A stretch of DNA of 64,000 nucleotides, taken from NCBI RefSeq assembly GCF_020073745.1, contig NZ_JAIRAU010000031.1, positions 62,001-126,000 on the forward strand, read 5' to 3'. The DNA comes from Nannocystis pusilla (GTDB taxonomy: Bacteria; Myxococcota_A; Polyangia; Nannocystales; Nannocystaceae). The translations under genes were made by a program, and so were the position numbers. Under the pieces are notes generated by a model that was not told where the DNA came from, did no database searches, and was given only the letters and a program-made list of their open reading frames with translations. Every line of letters begins with the position of its first letter. Position 1 is the stretch's first letter. Shown here one piece after another: positions 1 through 8,486 of the stretch.

Positions 1-1063
1 CGACGTTGAGCATCGGCCCGTAATGGCTGTAGTACATCGTGCGGGTCACCGTCCCGCCGTCCGCGACCTCGACCTCGAAGGTCTTCTTGGTCATCGGCCG
101 GGATGTCCCGTCGTACAGGTACGCGGTCGGGTCGCTGGGGTCGAGCGCGAGCTTGTAGAACGTGAAGCGGTTGCCCGACGAGAACGTGTGCGTCCACGCG
201 ACGGCGTCGTTGAAGCCGATCAGCACCCCGGGCACGCCCATCAGGCCGACCCCGTAGATGTTGACCTCGCCCGGCACCGTCAGGTGGCTCTCCCACAGCT
301 TGAGCTCGCCGGTCCACGGGAAGTGCGGGTTGGCCACGACCATGCCGCCGCCGCCGGTCGTCTTGTCGGCGCCGAGGGCCCAGCCGTTGCTGCCGAAGCC
401 GCCGCTCGTCAACGTCCCGAGGCCCCGCAGCGGCCCGCCGGGCATCGTCAGCGGCGCCCCGGGCGGCTGCGCCGTGCCGATGTAGCTCGCCAATTGATTG
501 CTGCTGCCGAGCAGCCCGAGGTCGACGTAGTAGCGCACCAGGTCGAGCGCCTCGATCTCCTTCACCCACGGCGCCCCCGCGCAGTCGGCCGGCAGCTCGC
601 CCGGCGGCGTGTCGCGCAGGTACTGGTTGTAGCCGGCCGCGTAGCCCTCGATCGCCACCTTCACGTCGGCCGGCGTCGCGTCCCACATCCGCTGCGCCCG
701 CTGCTCCACCTCGAGCGCGAGGTAGGTGAAGTCGCTGGTCAGGTGCGCGTCGCCGTCGCCGCGGCCGAAGTACTTGGCCCGCTCGGCCCGGACCTTGACG
801 ATCTGGTCGGCCAGCGTGCACACGTGATCCTGCGCGAACGCGTACGCCTGGCCGAACAGCACGCTGCCGAGGTCGTCGGCCTGGACGTGGGCGACGCCGT
901 AGCTGGTGCGCCGGATCGTCGCGCGATAGGCCGGCTCGCCGGTGGTCCCGCTCGTCCCGGTCTCTCCGGTCGAGCTCGCTGTGTCGGTGTCCGTGGACGT
1001 GGCGGTGGACGAACCGCAGGCGAACAGCGGGGCGAGCGCGAGGACGGCGAACTTGCGCAACAT
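1..1063 (-). CDS. Penicillin acylase family lipoprotein (partial, C-terminus off window)
   Basis: N-terminal 354 residues of an Ntn-hydrolase of the penicillin acylase/acyl-homoserine-lactone acylase family, which cleaves amide-linked acyl groups. The start ATG at 1063 gives a lipoprotein signal ending in LFAC (Cys16), then a Ser/Thr/Asp linker to about residue 43. The mature part opens with IRRTSYGVAHVQADD, the usual start of the alpha chain, and GFGSNGWALG at 222-231 is the autoproteolytic site, Ser225 being the expected nucleophile after cleavage of the Gly224-Ser225 bond. The frame is open to the window edge, so the rest of the beta chain lies outside. Family assignment is secure; the substrate (beta-lactam, AHL signal, or other amide) cannot be read from the sequence. 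Lipidation would place it on the cell envelope. Confidence 0.9.
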   Translation of the reverse strand, partial: MLRKFAVLALAPLFACGSSTATSTDTDTASSTGETGTSGTTGEPAYRATIRRTSYGVAHVQADDLGSVLFGQAYAFAQDHVCTLADQIVKVRAERAKYFGRGDGDAHLTSDFTYLALEVEQRAQRMWDATPADVKVAIEGYAAGYNQYLRDTPPGELPADCAGAPWVKEIEALDLVRYYVDLGLLGSSNQLASYIGTAQPPGAPLTMPGGPLRGLGTLTSGGFGSNGWALGADKTTGGGGMVVANPHFPWTGELKLWESHLTVPGEVNIYGVGLMGVPGVLIGFNDAVAWTHTFSSGNRFTFYKLALDPSDPTAYLYDGTSRPMTKKTFEVEVADGGTVTRTMYYSHYGPMLNV

Positions 1064-1390
1064 CGCCCGCCAGGCTAACGCGCCGCCGCCGAGCCGCGCA
1101 AGCGCGCCGCCTTCGCCGGACCGGTCGCACGACCGCGACGCCGCGGACGATCGCGGCGGGTCCCGGGGCCGCGAGCAGCACCTCGTCCCCCGCGACGATC
1201 GCTGGCCCGGCTTCGCGGCGGCTCCGCGGGGTCTGCGCGATTTCGTGCATGTCCCCGTGCCCCTGCTCTCGTGCCCCGCCGCACGGCTGCGCCGATCCGC
1301 CGGGCGCCGGCGCTTCCCGGACAGCCCGGGCTCGCTGCCCCCCCTCGCCCGGGCGGCAGGCGGCGTGGTTCGCCTCGCCGAACAAGCTCC
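1064..1390. other. Intergenic gap without a recognisable gene
   Basis: GC-rich stretch between the start of the acylase gene and the palindrome cluster that ends the neighbouring leftward operon. Open frames exist on both strands but have the Arg/Ala/Gly/Pro composition of GC-rich chance frames. It must hold the promoter of the acylase gene, which I cannot place. Confidence 0.5.
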
Positions 1391-1442
1391 GAGGACATGT
1401 CCTCCAGGAAATGTGACAAAAAACATGTCTGAACAGACATGT
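1391..1442. repeat. CATG-core palindrome pair
   Basis: Two palindromes: GAGGACATGTCCTC (1391-1404, perfect) and a hairpin with arms ACATGTCTG and CAGACATGT around AA (1423-1442, perfect). They lie 21 bp beyond the stop of the leftward operon that begins at 3422, so one or both may act as its terminator. Same family as the other CATG-core repeats in this window. Confidence 0.75.
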
Positions 1443-1462
1443 CCCTTGAACATTCCCGCGAG

Positions 1463-2161
1463 TCAGCCCGACGCGGCCGCCAGCGCCGGCCCGAGCAGCC
1501 CGGCGATCGCCGCCCGGCTCTCGGGGAGCTCCTGCTCGAGCGCCGCGCGCACGGCCGCGAGCCGCGCGACCAGCCGCTCGCGCGCCATCCCCCGGCGCGT
1601 GTGGAACCCGGCCAGCCACGCCACGTGGTTGGCCAGCACCGCCGGCGACGCGAGGGCCAGCGCGTCGGCGCAGTACGACACCAGCGCGTCGAGCTCGGCG
1701 ACCACCGGCGCGTCGGCGTCCGCCAGCGTCGCCGCCGCCGCGCGCACGACCGCCTCCGCGCGCAGCTGCACCGCGCGCGCGAGACCGTCCGGGTACGTCA
1801 AGGCCGCTGTCGCGGCCCGCAGCAGATCGACGGCGGCCTGCCGGTCCGGCCACGGCTCCTCGGCGATGGCGGCGGCCAGGCGCTCGAAGTTCTCGGCGAG
1901 GTGGCGCGTGCACATCCCGCGGGTCGTCAGCACCTGCTGCAGCCAGCGCGCGTAGTTCTCGAGCACGGCGGGGTCGCCGAGCGCCAGCGCCTGCTGCAGG
2001 TACTGCACGTGGAAGCGGCCATCCTGGCGGCCGTGCGTGTCGGCGCGCCGGTCGAAGCGCTCGTGCCAGAACGGGTCGACGTACATCTCGGCGAGCACGC
2101 GCTCGCTGAGGCGCGCGCCGGCGGCCTCGAGCTGCTCGACGAGCGCGGCGTGCCGGCTCAC
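1463..2161 (-). CDS. Uncharacterised helical protein with an internal duplication, end of B12/heme-oxygenase operon
   Basis: 232 residues starting at a GTG (2161) that overlaps the stop of the B12 gene as GTGA, so translation is probably coupled. I do not recognise the family. It is rich in Ala, Leu, Arg and Glu and should be almost wholly alpha-helical, with no signal peptide or membrane segment, so cytosolic. Two parts resemble each other: NYARWLQQVLTTRGM near residue 70 and NHVAWLAGFHTRRGM near residue 180, each followed by an amphipathic helix, suggesting a duplicated helical module. The N-terminal part has conserved-looking FWHERF and several His residues. Being third in an operon after heme oxygenase and a B12-binding photoreceptor-like protein, a role as partner or output of light or tetrapyrrole sensing is a guess from context only. 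Confidence 0.8.
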   Translation of the reverse strand: MSRHAALVEQLEAAGARLSERVLAEMYVDPFWHERFDRRADTHGRQDGRFHVQYLQQALALGDPAVLENYARWLQQVLTTRGMCTRHLAENFERLAAAIAEEPWPDRQAAVDLLRAATAALTYPDGLARAVQLRAEAVVRAAAATLADADAPVVAELDALVSYCADALALASPAVLANHVAWLAGFHTRRGMARERLVARLAAVRAALEQELPESRAAIAGLLGPALAAASG

Positions 2162-2811
2162 GACGCCACCCCCGCGAGGCGGCGGGCGGTCGCCACCTGC
2201 TCCGCCGGGCTGCTGCCCGCCTCGGCCACGTCGAGCTCGCGCGCGAGCCCCGGCGACCAGCGGATCGCGTGCCCGCCGATGAACAGCGGCCGCTCGCCGG
2301 CCCCGCGGACCCCCACGACCGCGGCGCGCAGCGCCGGCAGGTTGAAGCTCATCGTCACCGACAAACCGATCAGGTCCGGCTGCTCGGCCTGGACCTCGCC
2401 GACGAGCTCGTCGGTCGGCACGTTGGCCCCGAGGTAGCGCACCTCGAAGCCGTCGAGCTCGAGCACGTCGGCGACCAGACGCGCCGGCAGCTCGTGCAGC
2501 TCGCCCTCGACGCACGCCAGCAGCACCCGCTTGCCGAGCGCCGGCCTCGGCGTGGCGCGCTCGAACAGCGCCGCCAGCGAGAGCTGCGAGATCGCCGTCG
2601 CCAGGTGCTCCTGCGCGATGCTGACGCGATTGAGCTGCCACAGCCGGCCGATCTCGTCCTGCGCCGCGCGGACGACGTGGTCCTGCAGCTCCTCGACCCG
2701 CGCCCCGGCCCCGAGCCCGTCCTCGAGCAACAGGCGCACGGCTTCGCGGCGGTCGCCCGCGAGCTGGGCCCGCAAGTAACACTCGCGCAGCCGCGCCAGC
2801 GCCGGCGTCAC
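2158..2811 (-). CDS. Stand-alone cobalamin-binding protein with CarH-type Wx9EH photoreceptor signature
   Basis: 217 residues, GTG start at 2811 overlapping the heme oxygenase stop as GTGA. Residues 1-90 form the helical B12 cap domain and 93-215 the Rossmann-like B12-binding domain. Trp58 is followed nine residues later by Glu68-His69, the Wx9EH pattern that in CarH and LitR marks adenosylcobalamin photoreceptors, where Trp and the EH pair cover the adenosyl group. GELHELP at 103-109 supplies His106, the lower axial cobalt ligand of the E/DxH motif. Further signatures are LGANVP (128-133) and the FIGGHAI loop. Unlike CarH there is no MerR-type DNA-binding domain, so, as in AerR/PpaA proteins, it should act through a partner protein. 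The partner is likely encoded nearby; the adjacent downstream helical protein is a candidate. Confidence 0.9.
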   Translation of the reverse strand: MTPALARLRECYLRAQLAGDRREAVRLLLEDGLGAGARVEELQDHVVRAAQDEIGRLWQLNRVSIAQEHLATAISQLSLAALFERATPRPALGKRVLLACVEGELHELPARLVADVLELDGFEVRYLGANVPTDELVGEVQAEQPDLIGLSVTMSFNLPALRAAVVGVRGAGERPLFIGGHAIRWSPGLARELDVAEAGSSPAEQVATARRLAGVAS

Positions 2812-3422
2812 GACGCCTCCCGCAGCGCCGCGCCGGCTGCTCGCGTCTGCGCGGCCAGCCAGTCGATGAGCCGCGCGAACGTCTCGCGCGCGCCGGCCAC
2901 CGCCTCGGCCTCGGCCTCCGGCGTGACGAGCACCCGCTCGACCACGGCCGCGAAGGCGCGCCAGCAGGCCCCCGTCTGCGCGCCGTAGCCCGCCAAAAAA
3001 GCGGTCGCGCGCCCGCGCAGCGGAGCGAGCTGCGGCGGCAGCTTGGCGAGGATGTAGCGCCCGCCGAGCGTCGCGCCCTCGAGCACGTAGGCGACGCCGA
3101 GCGCGCGCGGCAGCGTGGTCACCGGCGGCACCGCGACGCACGGGGGGAGCGCCCCGGGGTCCTCACCCAGGGCCCGGAGATCGGCCACGAGCAGCGGCGA
3201 CTTGCGCCGCCGGGCAGGATCGAAACCGGCGCGGCGCAGCCCCTCGTGGCCCGCCAGCGCATCCTCGAGCGGTGCGTGATAGCCGAACATCGCCGCGAGG
3301 TAGCGGCGGTAGTCGGTCAGCGTCGCGTCGGCGTCGAGGATCCGCACGTGGAGCTCCGCCTCTTGATGGAGCTCCGCCGTACCGTCCTTGAGCCGACGAA
3401 GTGGTCCGTGACCCGCGATCAC
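2808..3422 (-). CDS. Biliverdin-producing heme oxygenase (bacterial BphO type)
   Basis: About 204 residues; heme oxygenases cleave heme to biliverdin, CO and iron. LKDGTAELHQEAE near the N-terminus carries the expected proximal heme ligand, His19, and GVAYVLEGATLGGRYI matches the distal-helix signature with its flexible Gly residues. No signal peptide, so cytosolic. The only in-frame start that precedes the LRRLKDGT helix is GTG at 3422, which I chose; no strong ribosome site is visible. It heads a three-gene leftward operon with two 4-bp overlaps. In bacteria such enzymes commonly feed biliverdin to bacteriophytochromes; no phytochrome PAS-GAF-PHY protein is encoded in this window, so the consumer would be elsewhere, or the role is heme turnover. 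Divergent from two hybrid kinases, sharing a 123-bp control region (3423-3545) that contains one half-copy of the CATG motif at about 3478. Confidence 0.88.
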   Translation of the reverse strand: MIAGHGPLRRLKDGTAELHQEAELHVRILDADATLTDYRRYLAAMFGYHAPLEDALAGHEGLRRAGFDPARRRKSPLLVADLRALGEDPGALPPCVAVPPVTTLPRALGVAYVLEGATLGGRYILAKLPPQLAPLRGRATAFLAGYGAQTGACWRAFAAVVERVLVTPEAEAEAVAGARETFARLIDWLAAQTRAAGAALREAS

Positions 3423-3545
3423 GACGGCACCGTGTCCCGGGTGGCGCGATCGGTCAAGGCGCGGGTGATTTACCTGACATGTTTCATCGAGGGTCGACGC
3501 GAGCACGAGTATCGGCCACACAGGGGGAGAGCCGCCGCTCACCGT

Positions 3546-5540
3546 ATGCACCCAATTCCCGCCACCATCGGAGCTGCGTTCGACGCACTCAGCCGCGAGC
3601 TCGCGCTGCTCGTCGCGCGCGACGGGCGGATCGAGTGGGTCGACGCGCGAGCGGAGCGGCACGGGCTCGCGCCCGCGAGCGACCTCGGCGTCGCGGTGGT
3701 CCCCGGCTGCGAGGACAAGCTGACCGACCTGCTGCGGCGGGCGGCCGACGAGCCGGTGAGCGCGTGGGAGCTCCCGCTGGTGCTCGCCGGCAAGCCGGCC
3801 ACCGTCTCGTTCGCGGCCCAGCCGGTCGACGGCCGCATCGCCCTGCTCGGCAGCCTCCTGCCGCAGGACTACGCCGACTCGATCCGCGAGGCCGACCGCG
3901 CCGTCCACGAGATCGTCACGCTCAACCGCCAGCTCGCGCGGCAAAAAGTTCGCCTCGAGGAGTCGAACAGCGCCATCAAGGCGCTGCACGCCGAGCTCGA
4001 GCAACACGCCGATCGCCTGCGCGCCTCGGCCGAGATCAAGGGTCGGCTGGTCGCCGGCGTCAGCCACGAGTTCCGCACCCCGCTGCACTCGATCCTCGGC
4101 CTCTCGCGGCTCCTGCTGTCCGGCTCCGACGGCCCGCTCAACGACGAACAGCAGACCCAGGTCGCGTTCATCCGCGACTCCGCGGAGGAGCTGTCGCGCA
4201 TGATAAACGACATGCTCGACCTCTCGCGCCTCGACGCCGGCAACGCCCCGATCCGGGCCGCCCGCTTCGACCTGCGCGACTTCTGGTCGGCGCTGCGCGG
4301 GACGATGCGGCCGCTGCTGCGCGACGACGGCGCCGTCGCGCTGGTGTTCGAGCCGGCGCCCGACGTCGAGCTCGAGACCGACCAGGGCAAGCTGGCCCAG
4401 ATCCTCCGCAACCTGATCGCCAACGCGCTCAAGTTCACCGAGCGCGGCGCGGTCCGCGTCAGCGCCGCCGTCGCCGGCGACGAGCTCCGCGTCGTCGTCG
4501 AGGACAGCGGCATCGGCATCGCCGCCGCCGACCAGGCGCGGATCTTCGAGGAGTTCGTGCAGCTCGACGGCGCCCTGCAGCGGCGCGCCGGCGGCACCGG
4601 CCTCGGGCTCCCGCTCGCCAGGAAGCTCGCCGAGGCGCTCGGCGGGCGCATCGAGCTCGACAGCCGCCCCGGCGTCGGCTCGACCTTCACCCTCGGCGTG
4701 CCGCTCGAGCACGCCGAGATCGGCGCCTTCCGCAGGCTCGAGGTCGCCGCGCAGACCCCCGATCCGTCGCGCGCGCCGGTGCTGGTGGTCGAGGACGATC
4801 GCAGCGCCGTGTTCGTCTACGAGCGCTACCTGGCGATGGCGGGCTTTCAGGTGCTGCCCGCCCGCACCACCGAGGACGCCCGCACGCTCCTCCAGCAGGT
4901 GCGCCCCTCGGCGATCCTGCTCGACGTCATGCTCGAGCGCGAGGACACCTGGGCCTTCCTCGCCGACATCAAGCGCGCCCCGGCGACGCGGGACATCCCG
5001 GTGCTGGTGTGCACGGTGATGAACCGCGAGTCGCGGGCCCGGGCGCTCGGCGCCGACGAGTTCTGGCTCAAGCCGGTCGACGAGGACAAGCTGATCCGCA
5101 AGCTGCAGCTGCTCGCGGCCGGACGCGGCGCCAAGGTCCTGGTCGTCGACGACGAGCCCGCGGCCCGCTACCTCATCAAGAAGTTCCTCGAGGCCACGCC
5201 CTACGCGCTGCTCGAGGCCGCCGACGGCCTCACGGGCGTCCAGCTGGCGCGCAGCGAGCGGCCCGACGTCATCCTCCTCGACTTCTTGCTCGAGAACATG
5301 ACCGCGTTCGACGTCATCGATCAACTCAAGGCCGACCCGCGCACGCGGTCGATCCCGGTCATCATCGTCACTTCGCACGCGCTGCCGGTCGAGGAGCGGC
5401 GGCGGCTGGCCGAGAACACCGAGGCCATCCTGTCCAAGGAGCACCTGTCGCGCGAGCTGGCGATCAACCGGATCCGCGACGCGCTCCGGCGCGCCGGCAT
5501 CCGCGAGCGGCCGCCCGGCAGCGAGCGAGGTGGAACATGA
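3546..5540 (+). CDS. Hybrid sensor histidine kinase with two C-terminal receiver domains
   Basis: 664 residues, cytosolic. Order: PAS-like input (about 1-108), coiled coil (115-165), dimerisation/phosphoacceptor domain with SHEFRTP and phospho-His174, HATPase with NLIANALKF, DSGIGI and GTGLGLPLARKL (about 265-400), then two receivers (about 415-535 and 540-650). Both receivers keep the acidic pocket (VVEDD, VVDDE), phospho-Asp in ILLDVML and ILLDFLL, and the conserved Lys (FWLKPVD, ILSKEH). Start chosen at ATG 3546, since the frame upstream lacks kinase-like sequence; a GGGGG purine run lies about 16 bases upstream, rather far for a ribosome site. It overlaps the next hybrid kinase by ATGA, implying a two-kinase phosphorelay. 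Divergent from the heme oxygenase/B12 operon; a link to light signalling is inference. Confidence 0.92.
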   Translation: MHPIPATIGAAFDALSRELALLVARDGRIEWVDARAERHGLAPASDLGVAVVPGCEDKLTDLLRRAADEPVSAWELPLVLAGKPATVSFAAQPVDGRIALLGSLLPQDYADSIREADRAVHEIVTLNRQLARQKVRLEESNSAIKALHAELEQHADRLRASAEIKGRLVAGVSHEFRTPLHSILGLSRLLLSGSDGPLNDEQQTQVAFIRDSAEELSRMINDMLDLSRLDAGNAPIRAARFDLRDFWSALRGTMRPLLRDDGAVALVFEPAPDVELETDQGKLAQILRNLIANALKFTERGAVRVSAAVAGDELRVVVEDSGIGIAAADQARIFEEFVQLDGALQRRAGGTGLGLPLARKLAEALGGRIELDSRPGVGSTFTLGVPLEHAEIGAFRRLEVAAQTPDPSRAPVLVVEDDRSAVFVYERYLAMAGFQVLPARTTEDARTLLQQVRPSAILLDVMLEREDTWAFLADIKRAPATRDIPVLVCTVMNRESRARALGADEFWLKPVDEDKLIRKLQLLAAGRGAKVLVVDDEPAARYLIKKFLEATPYALLEAADGLTGVQLARSERPDVILLDFLLENMTAFDVIDQLKADPRTRSIPVIIVTSHALPVEERRRLAENTEAILSKEHLSRELAINRIRDALRRAGIRERPPGSERGGT

Positions 5541-7084
5541 GGGAGGCCCGAAAGCCCATGGTCCTCAACGTCAACGATCACGTGGCCAACCGCTACATGG
5601 TCTCCAAGATGCTCAAGAACGCGGGCATGCAGGTCTCCGAGGCCTCGACCGGGCGTGAGGCCATGGCCCTCGCCGCCGACCCCGCGAGCAAGCCCGACCT
5701 CATCGTCCTCGATGTCCGCCTGCCCGACATCAGCGGCTTCGAGGTCTGCCGCCGGCTCAAGGCCGACCCGCGGACGAAGGACATCAAGATCCTCCACACC
5801 TCGGCGACCTTCGTCACCTCGGACAACCGCGTCGAGGGCGTCGAGGCCGGGGCCGACGGCTACCTCACCCAGCCCTTCGAGCCGCAGGACCTGATCGCCA
5901 GCGTGCGCGCGCTGCTCCGCCTCCACGAGGCCGAGGCCACCCTGGTCGCCCGCAACGACCTGCTCGTCGAGGCCGACCGGCGCAAGGACGAGTTTTTGGC
6001 CATGCTCGCCCACGAGCTGCGCAACCCGCTGGCCGCGCTCCACATGGGCCTGCCGGTGCTCGACCGCTTCCCCCCGCACGACGAGCTCGAGCAGCAGACG
6101 CGCGACATCATGCGCCGGCAGCTGACGCTGCTCGCCCGCCTCGTCGACGACCTCCTCGACGTCTCGCGCGTGACCCGCGGCCGCATCGAGCTGCACCGCG
6201 AGCCGATGGACCTCGGCAAGCTCGTCGCGCGCGTGGTCGAGACCATGCGCCAGCGGGTCGCCGAGCCGCGCCAGCAGCAGCTCCGCCTCGACCTGCCGCC
6301 GGGCCCCGTGCCGGTGTTCGCCGACAGCGGGCGCATCGAGCAGGTGTTGACCAACCTGCTCGACAACGCCAGCAAGTACTCCGACCCCGGCACCGCGATC
6401 GACGTCCGGCTCGGCGCCCACGGCGGCCACGCCGAGCTGGTCGTGCGCGACCACGGCATCGGCATCGACGCCGGCACCTTGCCGACGATCTTCGACCTGT
6501 TCGCCCAGGCGACCCGCTCGCTCGACCGCTCGCACGGCGGGCTCGGGATCGGGCTGACGCTGGCGAAGGGGCTGATCGACCTGCACGGCGGCACGATCGC
6601 CGCCGCGTCCGCCGGCCTCGGGCTCGGCACCGAGCTGCGGATCCGCCTGCCCCTCCAAGCCCACGGCGAGCTCGTCGCGGCGCCCGTGAAGGAGGAGCCG
6701 GCCGCCCCCGGGCGGCGCAAGATCCTCGTCGTCGACGACAACGAGGACGGCCGCAAGATGCTGCGCAAGCTGTGCGAACTGCACGGCCACGAGGTCTCCG
6801 AGGCCGCCGACGGCCTCGAGGCCGTCTGCCGCGCCCTCGCCGATCGCCCCGACGTCGCCTTCGTCGACATCGGCCTGCCCGGCATCGACGGCTACGAGGT
6901 CGCTCGTCGCGTCCGCGCCCAGCTCGACGACCGCTCGCCGCTGCTGATCGCCCTGTCCGGCTACGGCTCGCCCGAGCACCGCGACCGCGCCCACGAGGCC
7001 GGCTTCGACGAGCACATCATCAAGCCGATCAAGCTCGCCAACCTGCGCCGGATCGTCGGCGCCGCCCAGCCCAAGGCGGAATGA
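5537..7084 (+). CDS. Response regulator-histidine kinase hybrid (REC-HisKA-HATPase-REC)
   Basis: 515 residues, starting in the ATGA overlap with the upstream kinase. An N-terminal receiver (8-128) has phospho-Asp59 in LIVLDVRLP, but the usual switch Lys is replaced by Gln (GYLTQPFEP, residues 109-117), so its activation or phosphotransfer may be altered. Then DHp with LAHELRNP (His159), HATPase with NLLDNASKYS, DHGIGID and GGLGIGLTLAKGL, a short linker and a C-terminal receiver with VVDDNED, AFVDIGLPG and HIIKPI, which keeps its Lys. No membrane segment. The two-kinase pair probably forms one phosphorelay, the preceding protein's receivers feeding this one or the reverse; there is no DNA-binding output domain in either, so an external output protein is needed. 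Followed after 2 bp by a strong hairpin. Confidence 0.92.
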   Translation: MREARKPMVLNVNDHVANRYMVSKMLKNAGMQVSEASTGREAMALAADPASKPDLIVLDVRLPDISGFEVCRRLKADPRTKDIKILHTSATFVTSDNRVEGVEAGADGYLTQPFEPQDLIASVRALLRLHEAEATLVARNDLLVEADRRKDEFLAMLAHELRNPLAALHMGLPVLDRFPPHDELEQQTRDIMRRQLTLLARLVDDLLDVSRVTRGRIELHREPMDLGKLVARVVETMRQRVAEPRQQQLRLDLPPGPVPVFADSGRIEQVLTNLLDNASKYSDPGTAIDVRLGAHGGHAELVVRDHGIGIDAGTLPTIFDLFAQATRSLDRSHGGLGIGLTLAKGLIDLHGGTIAAASAGLGLGTELRIRLPLQAHGELVAAPVKEEPAAPGRRKILVVDDNEDGRKMLRKLCELHGHEVSEAADGLEAVCRALADRPDVAFVDIGLPGIDGYEVARRVRAQLDDRSPLLIALSGYGSPEHRDRAHEAGFDEHIIKPIKLANLRRIVGAAQPKAE

Positions 7085-7114
7085 AGGGACATGCCCCTCG
7101 GGGCATGTCTCTTC
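7083..7114. terminator. Bidirectional hairpin with CATG core between convergent genes
   Basis: Perfect arms GACATGCCCC and GGGGCATGTC around TC (7088-7109), extendable outward by GAAGG/TCTTC with one G-T pair to 15-bp arms. It begins at the stop of the second hybrid kinase and lies 37 bp beyond the stop of the convergent PLP-enzyme gene, the right place for a shared terminator, although no U-run follows. Member of the CATG palindrome family. Confidence 0.65.
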
Positions 7115-7150
7115 GCACCGGGCCGTTCGGACAGGTCCTTGCGGACAGCC

Positions 7151-8347
<1,197 letters not shown>

Positions 8348-8486
8348 CGTCGCGCATTGGATCTCCGGGCGCAACGCGCGGAATCGAGCGCGGAGGTCAC
8401 GTCGGCGTCTTCCTGGCCGACGCGGGCGCCGGCGAGGCCCTGCCCGGTCCATCCCGTCGGCCGTTACCCTTGTGCGCCTTCGCCGT

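Noticed and set aside
1075..1440. Small minus-strand frame between the acylase gene and the B12 operon
   Set aside because: It begins inside the palindrome cluster and has chance composition; no ribosome site.
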